Below, one piece after another: positions 57,462 to 64,000 of a DNA stretch of 64,000 nucleotides. This DNA comes from Lysobacter sp. 5GHs7-4. Its GTDB lineage: Bacteria; Pseudomonadota; Gammaproteobacteria; Xanthomonadales; Xanthomonadaceae. The first letter of the stretch is position 1. Every line of letters starts with the position of its first letter. The notes below the pieces were generated by a model. The model ran no database searches, was not told where the DNA came from, and was given only the letters and a program-made list of their open reading frames with translations. Both the position numbers and the translations under genes were made by a program. The DNA is taken from assembly GCF_021284765.1 (NCBI RefSeq), contig NZ_CP089924.1, positions 2,808,001 to 2,872,000 on the forward strand. Direction: 5' to 3'.

Positions 57462-60400
57462 TCACGCGTGGCCCGGGCCGGACGGATCGGTCAGCGGCGC
57501 CTGTTCGTCCTCGATCAGCTCGGCGGCGGCGCGCGCTTCGCGACGGGCGCGGCGCGCGCGTTCGCGATAGTGCTCGTCGGAGCGGCGGTCGAGCAGGTCG
57601 TACACCACCGGAATCACCAGCAGGGTCAGCAGGGTCGACACCAGCAGGCCGCCGATCACCGTGATCGCCATCGGCGAGCGCACCTCCGCGCCCTGCCCCG
57701 TGGCGATCGCCAGCGGCAGGAAGCCGAACAGCGTGCACAACGTGGTCATGATGATCGGGCGCAGGCGCGAGCGCGCGCCTTCGATCAGCGCATCGCGCTT
57801 GGCCACGCCCTGCTCGCGCAACTGGTTGACCTTGTCGATCAGGATGATGGCGTTCTTCACCACCAGGCCGACCAACAGGATCAAGCCTATGAACACCACC
57901 ACCGACACCGCCGACTTGGTCAACAGCAGCGCCAGCACCGCGCCGACCAGGGCCAGCGGGATGGTGAACAGGATCACGAACGGGTGCAGCAGCGATTCGA
58001 ACTGCGAGGCCATCACCAGGTAGACCAGGAAGATCGCCAGACCGAAGGCGAACAGCAGCGAGTTGATCGATTGCTGCAGCTCCTCGCCCTGACCGCCGAT
58101 GTGCATGCGCACGTCCGGTAGCGGGTTCTCGGCGACCATCTTCTGCACTTCGGCCACGGCGCCGCCGAGGTCGATGTCGCGCAGGTTGGCCGAGACGATC
58201 GCCACGCGCACCTGATCGGCGCGGTGGATTTCGCTGGGGCCGGTGGTGGCGACCACGTCGGCGACCGAGTCCAGGGTCACCGGGCGGTTGCTGCCCGGAT
58301 TGACGATCAGGCGACGGATGCTCTCGACCGAGGCGCGGTCGGATTCGCGCGCCCGCACCAGCACGTCGATCTTGCGATCGCGGAAGCTGTAGCGGGTGGC
58401 GACGTCGCCGCGCACCTTCTTGACCACCACGTCGGCGATCTGGCGCGTGGTCAGGCCGAGCGCGCCGGCGCGTTCCTGGTCGAAACGGATCTGGATCTCG
58501 GGGAAGCCCTGCTCCACCGTCGACTTGACGTCGGCGTAGTGCGCATTGCCGCGCAGCATCGCCGCCACGCGCTGACCGGCGCGCTGGATGGTTTCCACGT
58601 CCTGACCGCGCAGCTCGATTTCCAGCGGCGTGGAGAACGAGAACAGCGCGGGACGGCTGAAGTTGACCTGGGCGCTGGGATGGGCGCGCATGGTCTCGCG
58701 CAGGCGTTCGGTCTCGGCGGCCTCGACTTCCTTGCTGCCGCCGTCGCTCATCACGATGCTGAGCTTGCCGATGTTCTCGCCGCTCTCGGTCGGATTGGCG
58801 TCCAGACGCGTGCCGCTGCCGCTGACGCCGAACAGCGAGGCCACGCCGGGATCCTTGCCGTGCTTCTGCTGCAGTTCGCGCACCAGCGCATCGGTCTCGC
58901 GCAAGGGCGTGCCCGGCGGCAGCTTGACCGTCATTTCGAAGCGGTCCTGGGCCAGCTGCGGAATCAGATCCGCGCCCAGCATCGGCACCGCCAGCAGGGT
59001 CAGGGCGAAGGCCGCGGCGGCCGCGCCCAACACCAACCAGGGCCGGCGCATGGCGCTGGGCAGCAGGCGCATGTAACCGGCTTCGGCGCGGCTGTAAGGC
59101 CACATCGCGATGTCGCTGGCCTTGCGCATGACCGGGCCGACCACGGCGGCGACGCCGCGCCATGCGCGAATCGCGAGCCAGGCAGCCCCGTACGACAACC
59201 ACTTGATAAACCAGAATGCGGCCGCGACCGCAATCGCCGGGGCAGCCGCCCAGTAGCCCATCTTCTCACTGGCGAGAAAGAAGACGCCCACCAGGATCAG
59301 CGCGGTCATGACAACGCGCAGCACCTTCAGGGGCTTGTCGGGTGCGGGAGCCGCCTCCTCCGCGAACGACATGGAGGTACGACCCTTGAGCGCGCTCAGC
59401 ATCGGGATCAGGGTCATCGACACGACCAGCGAGATGCCGATCGCCAGGGCCACGGTCAGGGCCTGGTCGCGGAACAGCTGGCCGGCGATGCCTTCGACGA
59501 ACACCAGCGGCAGGAACACCGCGATGGTGGTCAGGGTCGAGGCGACCACGGCCATGCTGACCTCGCGGGTGCCGGCAACGGCGGCATCGAGGATGCCCAA
59601 CCCGCGTTCTCGCGCCTTGGCGATGCTTTCCAGCACCACGATCGAGTCGTCCACCACCAGGCCGGTGGCCAGCGCCAGGCCGCCCAGCGACATCACGTTG
59701 AGGCTCAGCCCCAGGCGGTCCATGAAGAAGAAGGTGGTGACGATCGAGACCGGCAGCGACAGGCCGACCACGAAGGTGCTCCAGCCGTCGCGCAGGAACA
59801 GGAAGATGATCAGGATCGCCAGCAGGCCGCCGATCAGGCCGTCCTTCTTGACCTCGAAGATCGAGTGGCGGATGAACTGCGACTGGTCGTCGATGGTGGT
59901 CAGCTCGACGTCCGGCGGGATCTGCTCCTTGATCTGCTTCAGGCGCGCCTGGATCGCGTCGGCGGTGGCGACGGTGTTGGCGTCGCCTTCCTTGTAGATC
60001 GCCAGCTCGACCGCTTCCTTGCCGCCCATGCGGATGATCGCCTCGCGCTCCTTATAGCCCTGGCGCACGTCGGCGATGTCCTTCAGGCGCACCGGCATGC
60101 CGCCGGCGACCGAGGCGCTGGAACCGGAGTTCGCGCTCTGCACCGACGCCGCCGCGGCCATCGCCGCCGCGTCGCCGCTGGACGCGGCGATCGCCGCCAT
60201 CTGCGCGGCCGCGTCGGCCGCCGCGTTGCCGCCGCCGCTCTGGGTGGTGACCAGCATCTCGCGGATCTCCGGCACGCTGGCGAACTGGTTGACGGTGCGC
60301 ACCAGATAGCGCTGCGACCCCTCTTCCAGGCGGCCGCCGGAGATGTTGATGTTCTCCTGCTGCAGGCGCTGGATCACGGTGTCGATCGGCAGGTTCAGCT

Positions 60401-61034
60401 GAGCCAGCTTCTGCTGGTCGATGTCGACCTGGATCTCGTCCTCCAGACCGCCGCCGACCTTGACCGCGGCCACGCCGTCGACCGGCTCCAGCTTCTTCTT
60501 CAGATCGTCGTCGGCGTAGCGGCGCAGCGCGGTGAGCTGGCGCACCGAATCGCCGTCGGTCTTGGCCGACAGCGCCAGGCGCAGTATCGGCTCGGTCGAG
60601 GGATTGAAGCGCAGCAGCACCGGGGCCTTGGCCTCCAGCGGCAGCTGCAGCACTTCCATCTTGTCGCGCACCTCCAGGCTGGCCTGGTCCATGTCGGTGC
60701 CCCAGGCGAACTCGAGCACGACGTCGCTCTGGCCGGTACGCGAGACCGACTTGAGCTTGCGCAGCCCCTTGACCACGCCCACGGCCTCTTCGACCGGTTC
60801 GGAGATCAGGGTTTCGATTTCCGACGGCGCCGCACCGGTGTACTCGGTGCGCACGGTCAGGGTGGGATAGCTCAGGTCCGGCAACAGGTTGACCTTGAGG
60901 TCGCCCAGCGCAATGAAACCGAACAGGATGAAGGTGATGGTCACCATCGCCACCGTGACCCGGCGGCGCGTGGAAAATTCGACCAAACTGAAGGAGCCGC
61001 CCTCGTGGGCGTGATTCTTGGAAGCCGGGGTCAC
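57462..61034 (-). CDS. RND efflux permease, first subunit, enlarged
   Basis: 1190 residues, about 150 longer than usual. It starts with GTG at 61034 after GGAG. TM4 (TGLVVDDSIVVLES) keeps both relay Asp (D462 and D463), and TM10 (VGLVVKNAIILIDKVN) keeps the relay Lys. Two insertions explain the length. An Ala-rich segment lies at about 267-312 (NAAADAAAQMAAIAASSGDA) in the porter domain. A stretch at 570-640 between TM6 and TM7 holds two added hydrophobic segments (572-588 and 594-622). It belongs to the HAE1/MdtB-MdtC-like group. It is second in the operon, 15 bp after the adaptor gene. The exported compound is unknown. Confidence 0.94.
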   Translation of the reverse strand: MTPASKNHAHEGGSFSLVEFSTRRRVTVAMVTITFILFGFIALGDLKVNLLPDLSYPTLTVRTEYTGAAPSEIETLISEPVEEAVGVVKGLRKLKSVSRTGQSDVVLEFAWGTDMDQASLEVRDKMEVLQLPLEAKAPVLLRFNPSTEPILRLALSAKTDGDSVRQLTALRRYADDDLKKKLEPVDGVAAVKVGGGLEDEIQVDIDQQKLAQLNLPIDTVIQRLQQENINISGGRLEEGSQRYLVRTVNQFASVPEIREMLVTTQSGGGNAAADAAAQMAAIAASSGDAAAMAAAASVQSANSGSSASVAGGMPVRLKDIADVRQGYKEREAIIRMGGKEAVELAIYKEGDANTVATADAIQARLKQIKEQIPPDVELTTIDDQSQFIRHSIFEVKKDGLIGGLLAILIIFLFLRDGWSTFVVGLSLPVSIVTTFFFMDRLGLSLNVMSLGGLALATGLVVDDSIVVLESIAKARERGLGILDAAVAGTREVSMAVVASTLTTIAVFLPLVFVEGIAGQLFRDQALTVALAIGISLVVSMTLIPMLSALKGRTSMSFAEEAAPAPDKPLKVLRVVMTALILVGVFFLASEKMGYWAAAPAIAVAAAFWFIKWLSYGAAWLAIRAWRGVAAVVGPVMRKASDIAMWPYSRAEAGYMRLLPSAMRRPWLVLGAAAAAFALTLLAVPMLGADLIPQLAQDRFEMTVKLPPGTPLRETDALVRELQQKHGKDPGVASLFGVSGSGTRLDANPTESGENIGKLSIVMSDGGSKEVEAAETERLRETMRAHPSAQVNFSRPALFSFSTPLEIELRGQDVETIQRAGQRVAAMLRGNAHYADVKSTVEQGFPEIQIRFDQERAGALGLTTRQIADVVVKKVRGDVATRYSFRDRKIDVLVRARESDRASVESIRRLIVNPGSNRPVTLDSVADVVATTGPSEIHRADQVRVAIVSANLRDIDLGGAVAEVQKMVAENPLPDVRMHIGGQGEELQQSINSLLFAFGLAIFLVYLVMASQFESLLHPFVILFTIPLALVGAVLALLLTKSAVSVVVFIGLILLVGLVVKNAIILIDKVNQLREQGVAKRDALIEGARSRLRPIIMTTLCTLFGFLPLAIATGQGAEVRSPMAITVIGGLLVSTLLTLLVIPVVYDLLDRRSDEHYRERARRARREARAAAELIEDEQAPLTDPSGPGHA

Positions 61035-61049
61035 GGTGCGTCTCCGCGC

Positions 61050-62195
61050 TTACTGCTTCGGCTTATCGGATTTCTCGGCGGCCGCGACCTGCTTGGGCGC
61101 GTCCTTACCGATCAGCTGCACCAGGGTGCCGTCGCGCAAAGCGGTCTTGCCCGCGATCACGACTTGATCGCCCTGTTTGATGCCGGCGCGCACTTCCGCC
61201 CACTCGCCGTCCAGGTAGCCCAGCTTGACCGGCACGCGCGCGGCCTTGGCGTTGCGCACCACGAACACGGCCGGATCGCCCTCGTCCTCGAGCAAGGCGA
61301 TGCGCGGCACCACCAGCGCGTCGGCGCGGTTGTCGTAGTCGATGCGGATGCGGCCGAACATGCCCGGCTGCAGGGTGCCGCCGCCTTCGAAACTGCACAC
61401 CACGCGGAAGGTGCCGCTGCCCGAATCCACCACCGGCGCGACGCGATCGACCGTGCCCTGGAAGACCTTGCCCGGCAGCGCGTCCACCGCCAGCTGCACC
61501 GGCAGGCCGGCCTTGAGCGTGGCCAGCTCGCGCTCGGGAACGTTGAGCGTGGCCTCCAGACGCGAGGTGTCGACGATGCGGAAGATCGGCGTGTTGATCT
61601 GGACGAAGTTGCCGGTCTTGATCGAACGCGAGGCGATCACGCCGGAGATCGGCGCCTGCACGCTGGCATAGGACAGTTCCAGGTTGGCCAGGCGGTTGGC
61701 GGCACGCGCGTTCTCCAGGTCGTAGCGCAGCTGGTCGTTGTCGTTGGCGCTGAGCAGGCGCTGTTCGGCCAGCTGCTTGGAGCGGGCGTAGTTGGCTTCC
61801 AGCTTGCGCATCTGCGCCGCGGTCTGGGCGGCCTGCAGCTCCGAGCGCGCCGAGTCCAGGCGCACCAGGGTCTGGCCGGCGCGCACGATCTGGCCTTCCT
61901 CGGCCATCACGTTCAGGGCCACGCCCGAGGTCTTGGCGACCACCTGGGACTCGGCCCGGGCTTCGAGGGGGGCGGTGCCGGTATAGCTGGCGGCGATGGC
62001 CCGGCGCGAAGCCTGGGCGACCTCGACCGGTACCGCGTCCGGCGCCTTCTGTTCTCCGGCCTTGGCCTGGGCTTCGCCGGCGCCGCCGCCGCCCTTGCAG
62101 GCCGTCAGGGCCAGGGCGCAGGACAGGGCGAGCAGCGCGACGCGGACGGCGCCGGCCGTCGTGCTGGCCTTAAGGAAAGTGGTGTTTTGACGCAT
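61050..62195 (-). CDS. RND efflux periplasmic adaptor lipoprotein
   Basis: 381 residues of the membrane fusion protein family. The signal peptide ends LTAC (Cys33), so it is lipid-anchored. VPVEVAQASRRAIAASYTGT, APLEARAESQVVAKTSGVAL and the lipoyl part precede a helical hairpin (ELQAAQTAAQMRKLEANYAR to LANLELSYASVQAPISGVIA). The beta-barrel and ending GIKQGDQVVIAGKTALRDGT are normal. It is first in a three-gene operon with two permeases. No outer-membrane channel gene is present here, so it must use one encoded elsewhere. Confidence 0.95.
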   Translation of the reverse strand: MRQNTTFLKASTTAGAVRVALLALSCALALTACKGGGGAGEAQAKAGEQKAPDAVPVEVAQASRRAIAASYTGTAPLEARAESQVVAKTSGVALNVMAEEGQIVRAGQTLVRLDSARSELQAAQTAAQMRKLEANYARSKQLAEQRLLSANDNDQLRYDLENARAANRLANLELSYASVQAPISGVIASRSIKTGNFVQINTPIFRIVDTSRLEATLNVPERELATLKAGLPVQLAVDALPGKVFQGTVDRVAPVVDSGSGTFRVVCSFEGGGTLQPGMFGRIRIDYDNRADALVVPRIALLEDEGDPAVFVVRNAKAARVPVKLGYLDGEWAEVRAGIKQGDQVVIAGKTALRDGTLVQLIGKDAPKQVAAAEKSDKPKQ

Positions 62196-62514
62196 TTCAG
62201 ACGACCCCGATGGCTGAACTTGCTAGCTGGAACCGGCGCTTGTGCCGGTGTTGTATATAGGTATATCACCCACCTTCGAAATCGCATCCGCCGAAGGTCA
62301 TGGTGACTGCCGCCATGCGCCGGACACACCCGTCGCCTCTACCGGACAACGCGCGACGCGCACCCGCTCGGCACACCCGCTGTAAGCGATGCGTCCAGGG
62401 ACGACTTCGTTGCATCCGCATCGCGGGCTATACTTGCGGACTTATGCGCGGTCATGACCGTGCGCAGCCAGCTACCAACTCTTTCGCTAGCCATTCGAGA
62501 TTGCGGATTACGAC
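62196..62514. promoter_or_regulatory. Divergent control region of RND operon and cytochrome c genes
   Basis: 319 bp with no gene. At 62251-62269 lies an AT-rich imperfect palindrome (ttgtatataggtatatcac), a possible operator or -10 region for the efflux operon. On the plus strand TATACT at 62429-62434, with a weak TTCGTT 17 bp before it, is a candidate promoter for the cytochrome genes. Confidence 0.5.
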
Positions 62515-62922
62515 ATGATGCGACCGCTGACGATCGCCGCCTGCTTTGCCCTGACCATCGCCGCCGCACTGGCCGCGAACGCCGAGGACAAGGCTCCGGC
62601 CGCTACTCCCGCCGCCCCGGCCGCGGCCACCGCCGCTCCGGCTCCCGCCGCCAAGGCGCCGGCCGTCAAGGGCAACGCCGACACGGGCCGCCAGCTGACC
62701 TACACCTGCCAGGGCTGCCACGGCGTCACCGGCTACAAGAACGCCTACCCGAACTACCACGTGCCCAAGATCGTCGGCCAGTCGCCGGAGTACCTGAGCA
62801 ACGCCCTGATCGAATACAAGAAGGGCACGCGCAAGCATCCGACCATGCAGGCCCAGGCGCAGAGCTTCTCGGACCAGGACATCGCCGATATCGCCGCCTT
62901 CCTTTCGACCGCGAAGCAGTGA
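62515..62922 (+). CDS. Monohaem cytochrome c
   Basis: 135 residues. A signal peptide (about 1-23) and an Ala/Pro-rich linker (25-52) precede a single class I haem domain. The haem site is CQGCH (65-69) in LTYTCQGCHGVTGYKNAYPN, and the axial Met is in RKHPTMQAQAQSFSDQDIAD. The ending IAAFLSTAKQ is typical of cytochrome c4/c553-type domains. It lies 11 bp before a second cytochrome gene. It probably carries electrons in the periplasm to a terminal oxidase. Confidence 0.93.
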   Translation: MMRPLTIAACFALTIAAALAANAEDKAPAATPAAPAAATAAPAPAAKAPAVKGNADTGRQLTYTCQGCHGVTGYKNAYPNYHVPKIVGQSPEYLSNALIEYKKGTRKHPTMQAQAQSFSDQDIADIAAFLSTAKQ

Positions 62923-62933
62923 GCAGCCGCCCC

Positions 62934-63371
62934 ATGACGACCAAGCACCTCGCCATCGCCCTGTTCGCCGCCCTCGCCGTGTCCGCCTGCTCGCAGGGCG
63001 ACACCCCGGCCGAGCATTCCTCCGCCGACCGCGCCGAAGGCCACACCTCCTCGTCCGCCGGCCTGCCCGCCGGCCACATCGCCGTCGGCGAAAAGTTGGC
63101 CAGCGACAAGAAGCTCTCGGCCACCGGCCAGGCCTGCGTGGACTGCCACGGCGCCGAAGGCAACGCCCCGGTCGACGGCCTGACCCCGAAACTGGCCGGC
63201 CAGTACCACGACTACATCGCCCACTCGCTGCAGATGTACCGCGATGGCGACCGCGAGCATTCGCTGATGTCGAACCAGGCCAAGGGCCTGAACGACCAGC
63301 AGATCGCCGACCTCGCCGCCTACTTCGGTTCGCGCGAGGGCAAGCTGCACGATCTGCACAACGTGCACTGA
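62934..63371 (+). CDS. Lipoprotein cytochrome c
   Basis: 145 residues. A lipoprotein signal peptide ends VSAC (Cys19), then a Ser/His-rich linker. The haem site is CVDCH (68-72) in SATGQACVDCHGAEGNAPVD. LTPKLAGQYHDYIAHSLQMY, with axial Met in REHSLMSNQAKGLNDQQIAD and AAYFGSREG, follows the cytochrome c4 second-domain pattern. Together with the preceding gene it resembles a di-haem cytochrome c4 split into two proteins, one of them membrane-tethered. This is inference from order and motif similarity. Confidence 0.93.
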   Translation: MTTKHLAIALFAALAVSACSQGDTPAEHSSADRAEGHTSSSAGLPAGHIAVGEKLASDKKLSATGQACVDCHGAEGNAPVDGLTPKLAGQYHDYIAHSLQMYRDGDREHSLMSNQAKGLNDQQIADLAAYFGSREGKLHDLHNVH

Positions 63372-63396
63372 GCCCGGCCCGCTCCGGACTCGAACG

Positions 63397-63424
63397 AAAG
63401 GCCCGCTTCGGCGGGCCTTTTTTG
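63397..63424 (+). terminator. Intrinsic terminator of cytochrome c operon
   Basis: An aaaggcccgc / gcgggccttt stem with a TTCG loop followed by a U-run, 25 bp past the second cytochrome gene. Confidence 0.92.
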
Positions 63425-63426
63425 TT

Positions 63427-63486
63427 GGGCTGGTTTTGTCGGGGTGGTTTTGCCGGGCTGGTTTGCCGGGGTGGTTTTGTTCGGCT
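63427..63486. repeat. Short tandem repeat, 14-base unit
   Basis: About four units of a degenerate 14-base sequence (gggctggttttgtc, ggggtggttttgcc and variants with one-base indels) directly follow the terminator. No gene seems to run through it. It could be prone to slippage. Confidence 0.7.
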
Positions 63487-63497
63487 GGACCCGCGCG

Positions 63498-63685
63498 CTT
63501 TCTGTGGGAGCGGCGTGAGCCGCGATCGCGTCAGGTGCAGACCCACGCCTCCGAGATAGCCGGAACCGCCATCGGCCAATGCGCCGCGCGCGCCATGCCA
63601 GCCCCCCCCATCCCCGCGGGTGCAGTCCGGGCGAAACGAAACCACTGCCGCCGCCGATCGCGGCTCACGCCGCTCCCACAGAAAG
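63498..63685. repeat. Inverted pair of the 28-33-bp repeat
   Basis: Copies at 63498-63530 (plus) and 63655-63685 (minus) of the gggagcggcgtgagccgcga family, also found at 16152-16430. They occupy the 345-bp gap 63372-63716 between the cytochrome genes and the truncated right-edge gene; no gene is seen there. Confidence 0.85.
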
Positions 63686-63716
63686 CCCGGCGGGAAGCCA
63701 CGCGAAGCGACCGCCC

Positions 63717-64000
63717 TCACCCGCCCGGCGGCGGCTTCACGCTGCCGTTGTCTTCCTGCAGACCGGGCTTGAACGGGATGTCCGGCGGCGGACGCGCGAT
63801 CGCCGGCTGCTCGTTGAGGTTGGGGTCGTTGATGCTGCAGGCGCCGCCCAGCGCCAGCAGCGACACGCCGCAGACGATGCTCTTGCTGGTGCCCGGAATC
63901 GGGATCGCGACTTCCTTGAAGCCCTTGCGCACCCATTCCTGCAGCAGGGTCTCGTTGGGCCGCCAGTACTTGTCGAACGAGGTCGGCTCGTAATCGTTGG
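63717..64000 (-). CDS. Unidentified protein, N-terminus beyond right edge
   Basis: The last 94 residues of a protein whose start is beyond the right edge. The frame stays open from the stop at 63717 to the window end (KYWRPNETLLQEWVRKGFKE is visible). Near residue 50 from the end of the fragment there is a hydrophobic stretch, SKSIVCGVSLLALGGACSI, then a Pro-rich C-terminus (ARPPPDIPFKPGLQEDNGSV). The Cys in ALGGAC could be structural. I cannot identify it. A GTG at 63932 is in frame but the upstream sequence also looks coding. Confidence 0.65.
   Translation of the reverse strand, partial: NDYEPTSFDKYWRPNETLLQEWVRKGFKEVAIPIPGTSKSIVCGVSLLALGGACSINDPNLNEQPAIARPPPDIPFKPGLQEDNGSVKPPPGG

Noticed and set aside
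58224..62306. A 1360-codon open frame on the plus strand opposite the RND operon
   Set aside because: It lies antisense to clear efflux genes. In this GC-rich DNA the complementary frame lacks stops by codon bias, and its protein is low-complexity and rich in Gly, Ala, Arg and His.

Overview
The window looks like chromosome of a high-GC gammaproteobacterium of the Xanthomonadaceae, most likely Lysobacter or a close relative. The evidence is the gene order greA-rpfE-like next to carA/carB, divergent fur/bamE, ratA-rnfH divergent from smpB, hrcA-grpE-dnaK-dnaJ, a secreted subtilase and metalloprotease, and many short palindromic intergenic repeats. The genus is inferred from gene content, not from a database match. 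I see no insertion sequence, integrase, plasmid function, CRISPR array or tRNA gene. One stable RNA gene is present: ssrA (tmRNA).

Layout. 1-9.3 kb (minus strand): an RpfE-like gene cut by the left edge, greA, then carB and carA with three small envelope-type genes between them, a secreted M43-type metalloprotease, and dapB. 9.6-11.9 kb: four small genes (DUF3828-like, ankyrin, SUKH-like, unknown) resembling an immunity-gene cluster without a visible toxin. 12-17.5 kb: the heat-shock locus dnaJ, dnaK, grpE, hrcA, with two sigma-32-type promoters, before grpE and before dnaK. 17.8-22.8 kb: recN, a small membrane protein, a DUF2199-like gene, fur, bamE, rnfH, ratA, smpB. 22.8-28 kb: a block of 130-bp direct repeats, an orphan CHASE-PAS histidine kinase, a divergent Cro/CI-like regulator pair around an AT-rich control region, and an SseB-like gene. 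28-31.2 kb: small stress-type genes, ssrA and a nitronate monooxygenase. 31.3-31.8 kb: an 11-copy tandem array of a hairpin repeat. 31.9-36.3 kb: the giant helicase Lhr. 36.5-39.5 kb: CBS, BON, small stress proteins and an FAD oxidoreductase. 39.9-50.8 kb: OmpA-type lipoprotein, WS/DGAT acyltransferase, photolyase, subtilase, alanine racemase, M23 peptidase, NIPSNAP-like, glycine-zipper and DUF899-like proteins. 51-54 kb: dnaB, rplI, rpsR, rpsF. 54.3-62.2 kb: a three-gene RND efflux operon with two unlike permeases. 62.5-63.4 kb: two monohaem cytochromes c. The right edge cuts an unidentified gene.

How it fits together. Several units serve protein quality control: DnaK/DnaJ/GrpE with HrcA, trans-translation by ssrA and SmpB, and BamE for outer-membrane assembly. 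The secreted proteases would fit a predatory, lytic lifestyle. The most unusual features are the repeat landscape (one hairpin family as inverted pairs, as 130-bp units and as an 11-copy array), the two-permease RND operon with an atypical proton-relay partner and an enlarged first permease, the three genes inserted between carA and carB, and the regulator pair at 26 kb.
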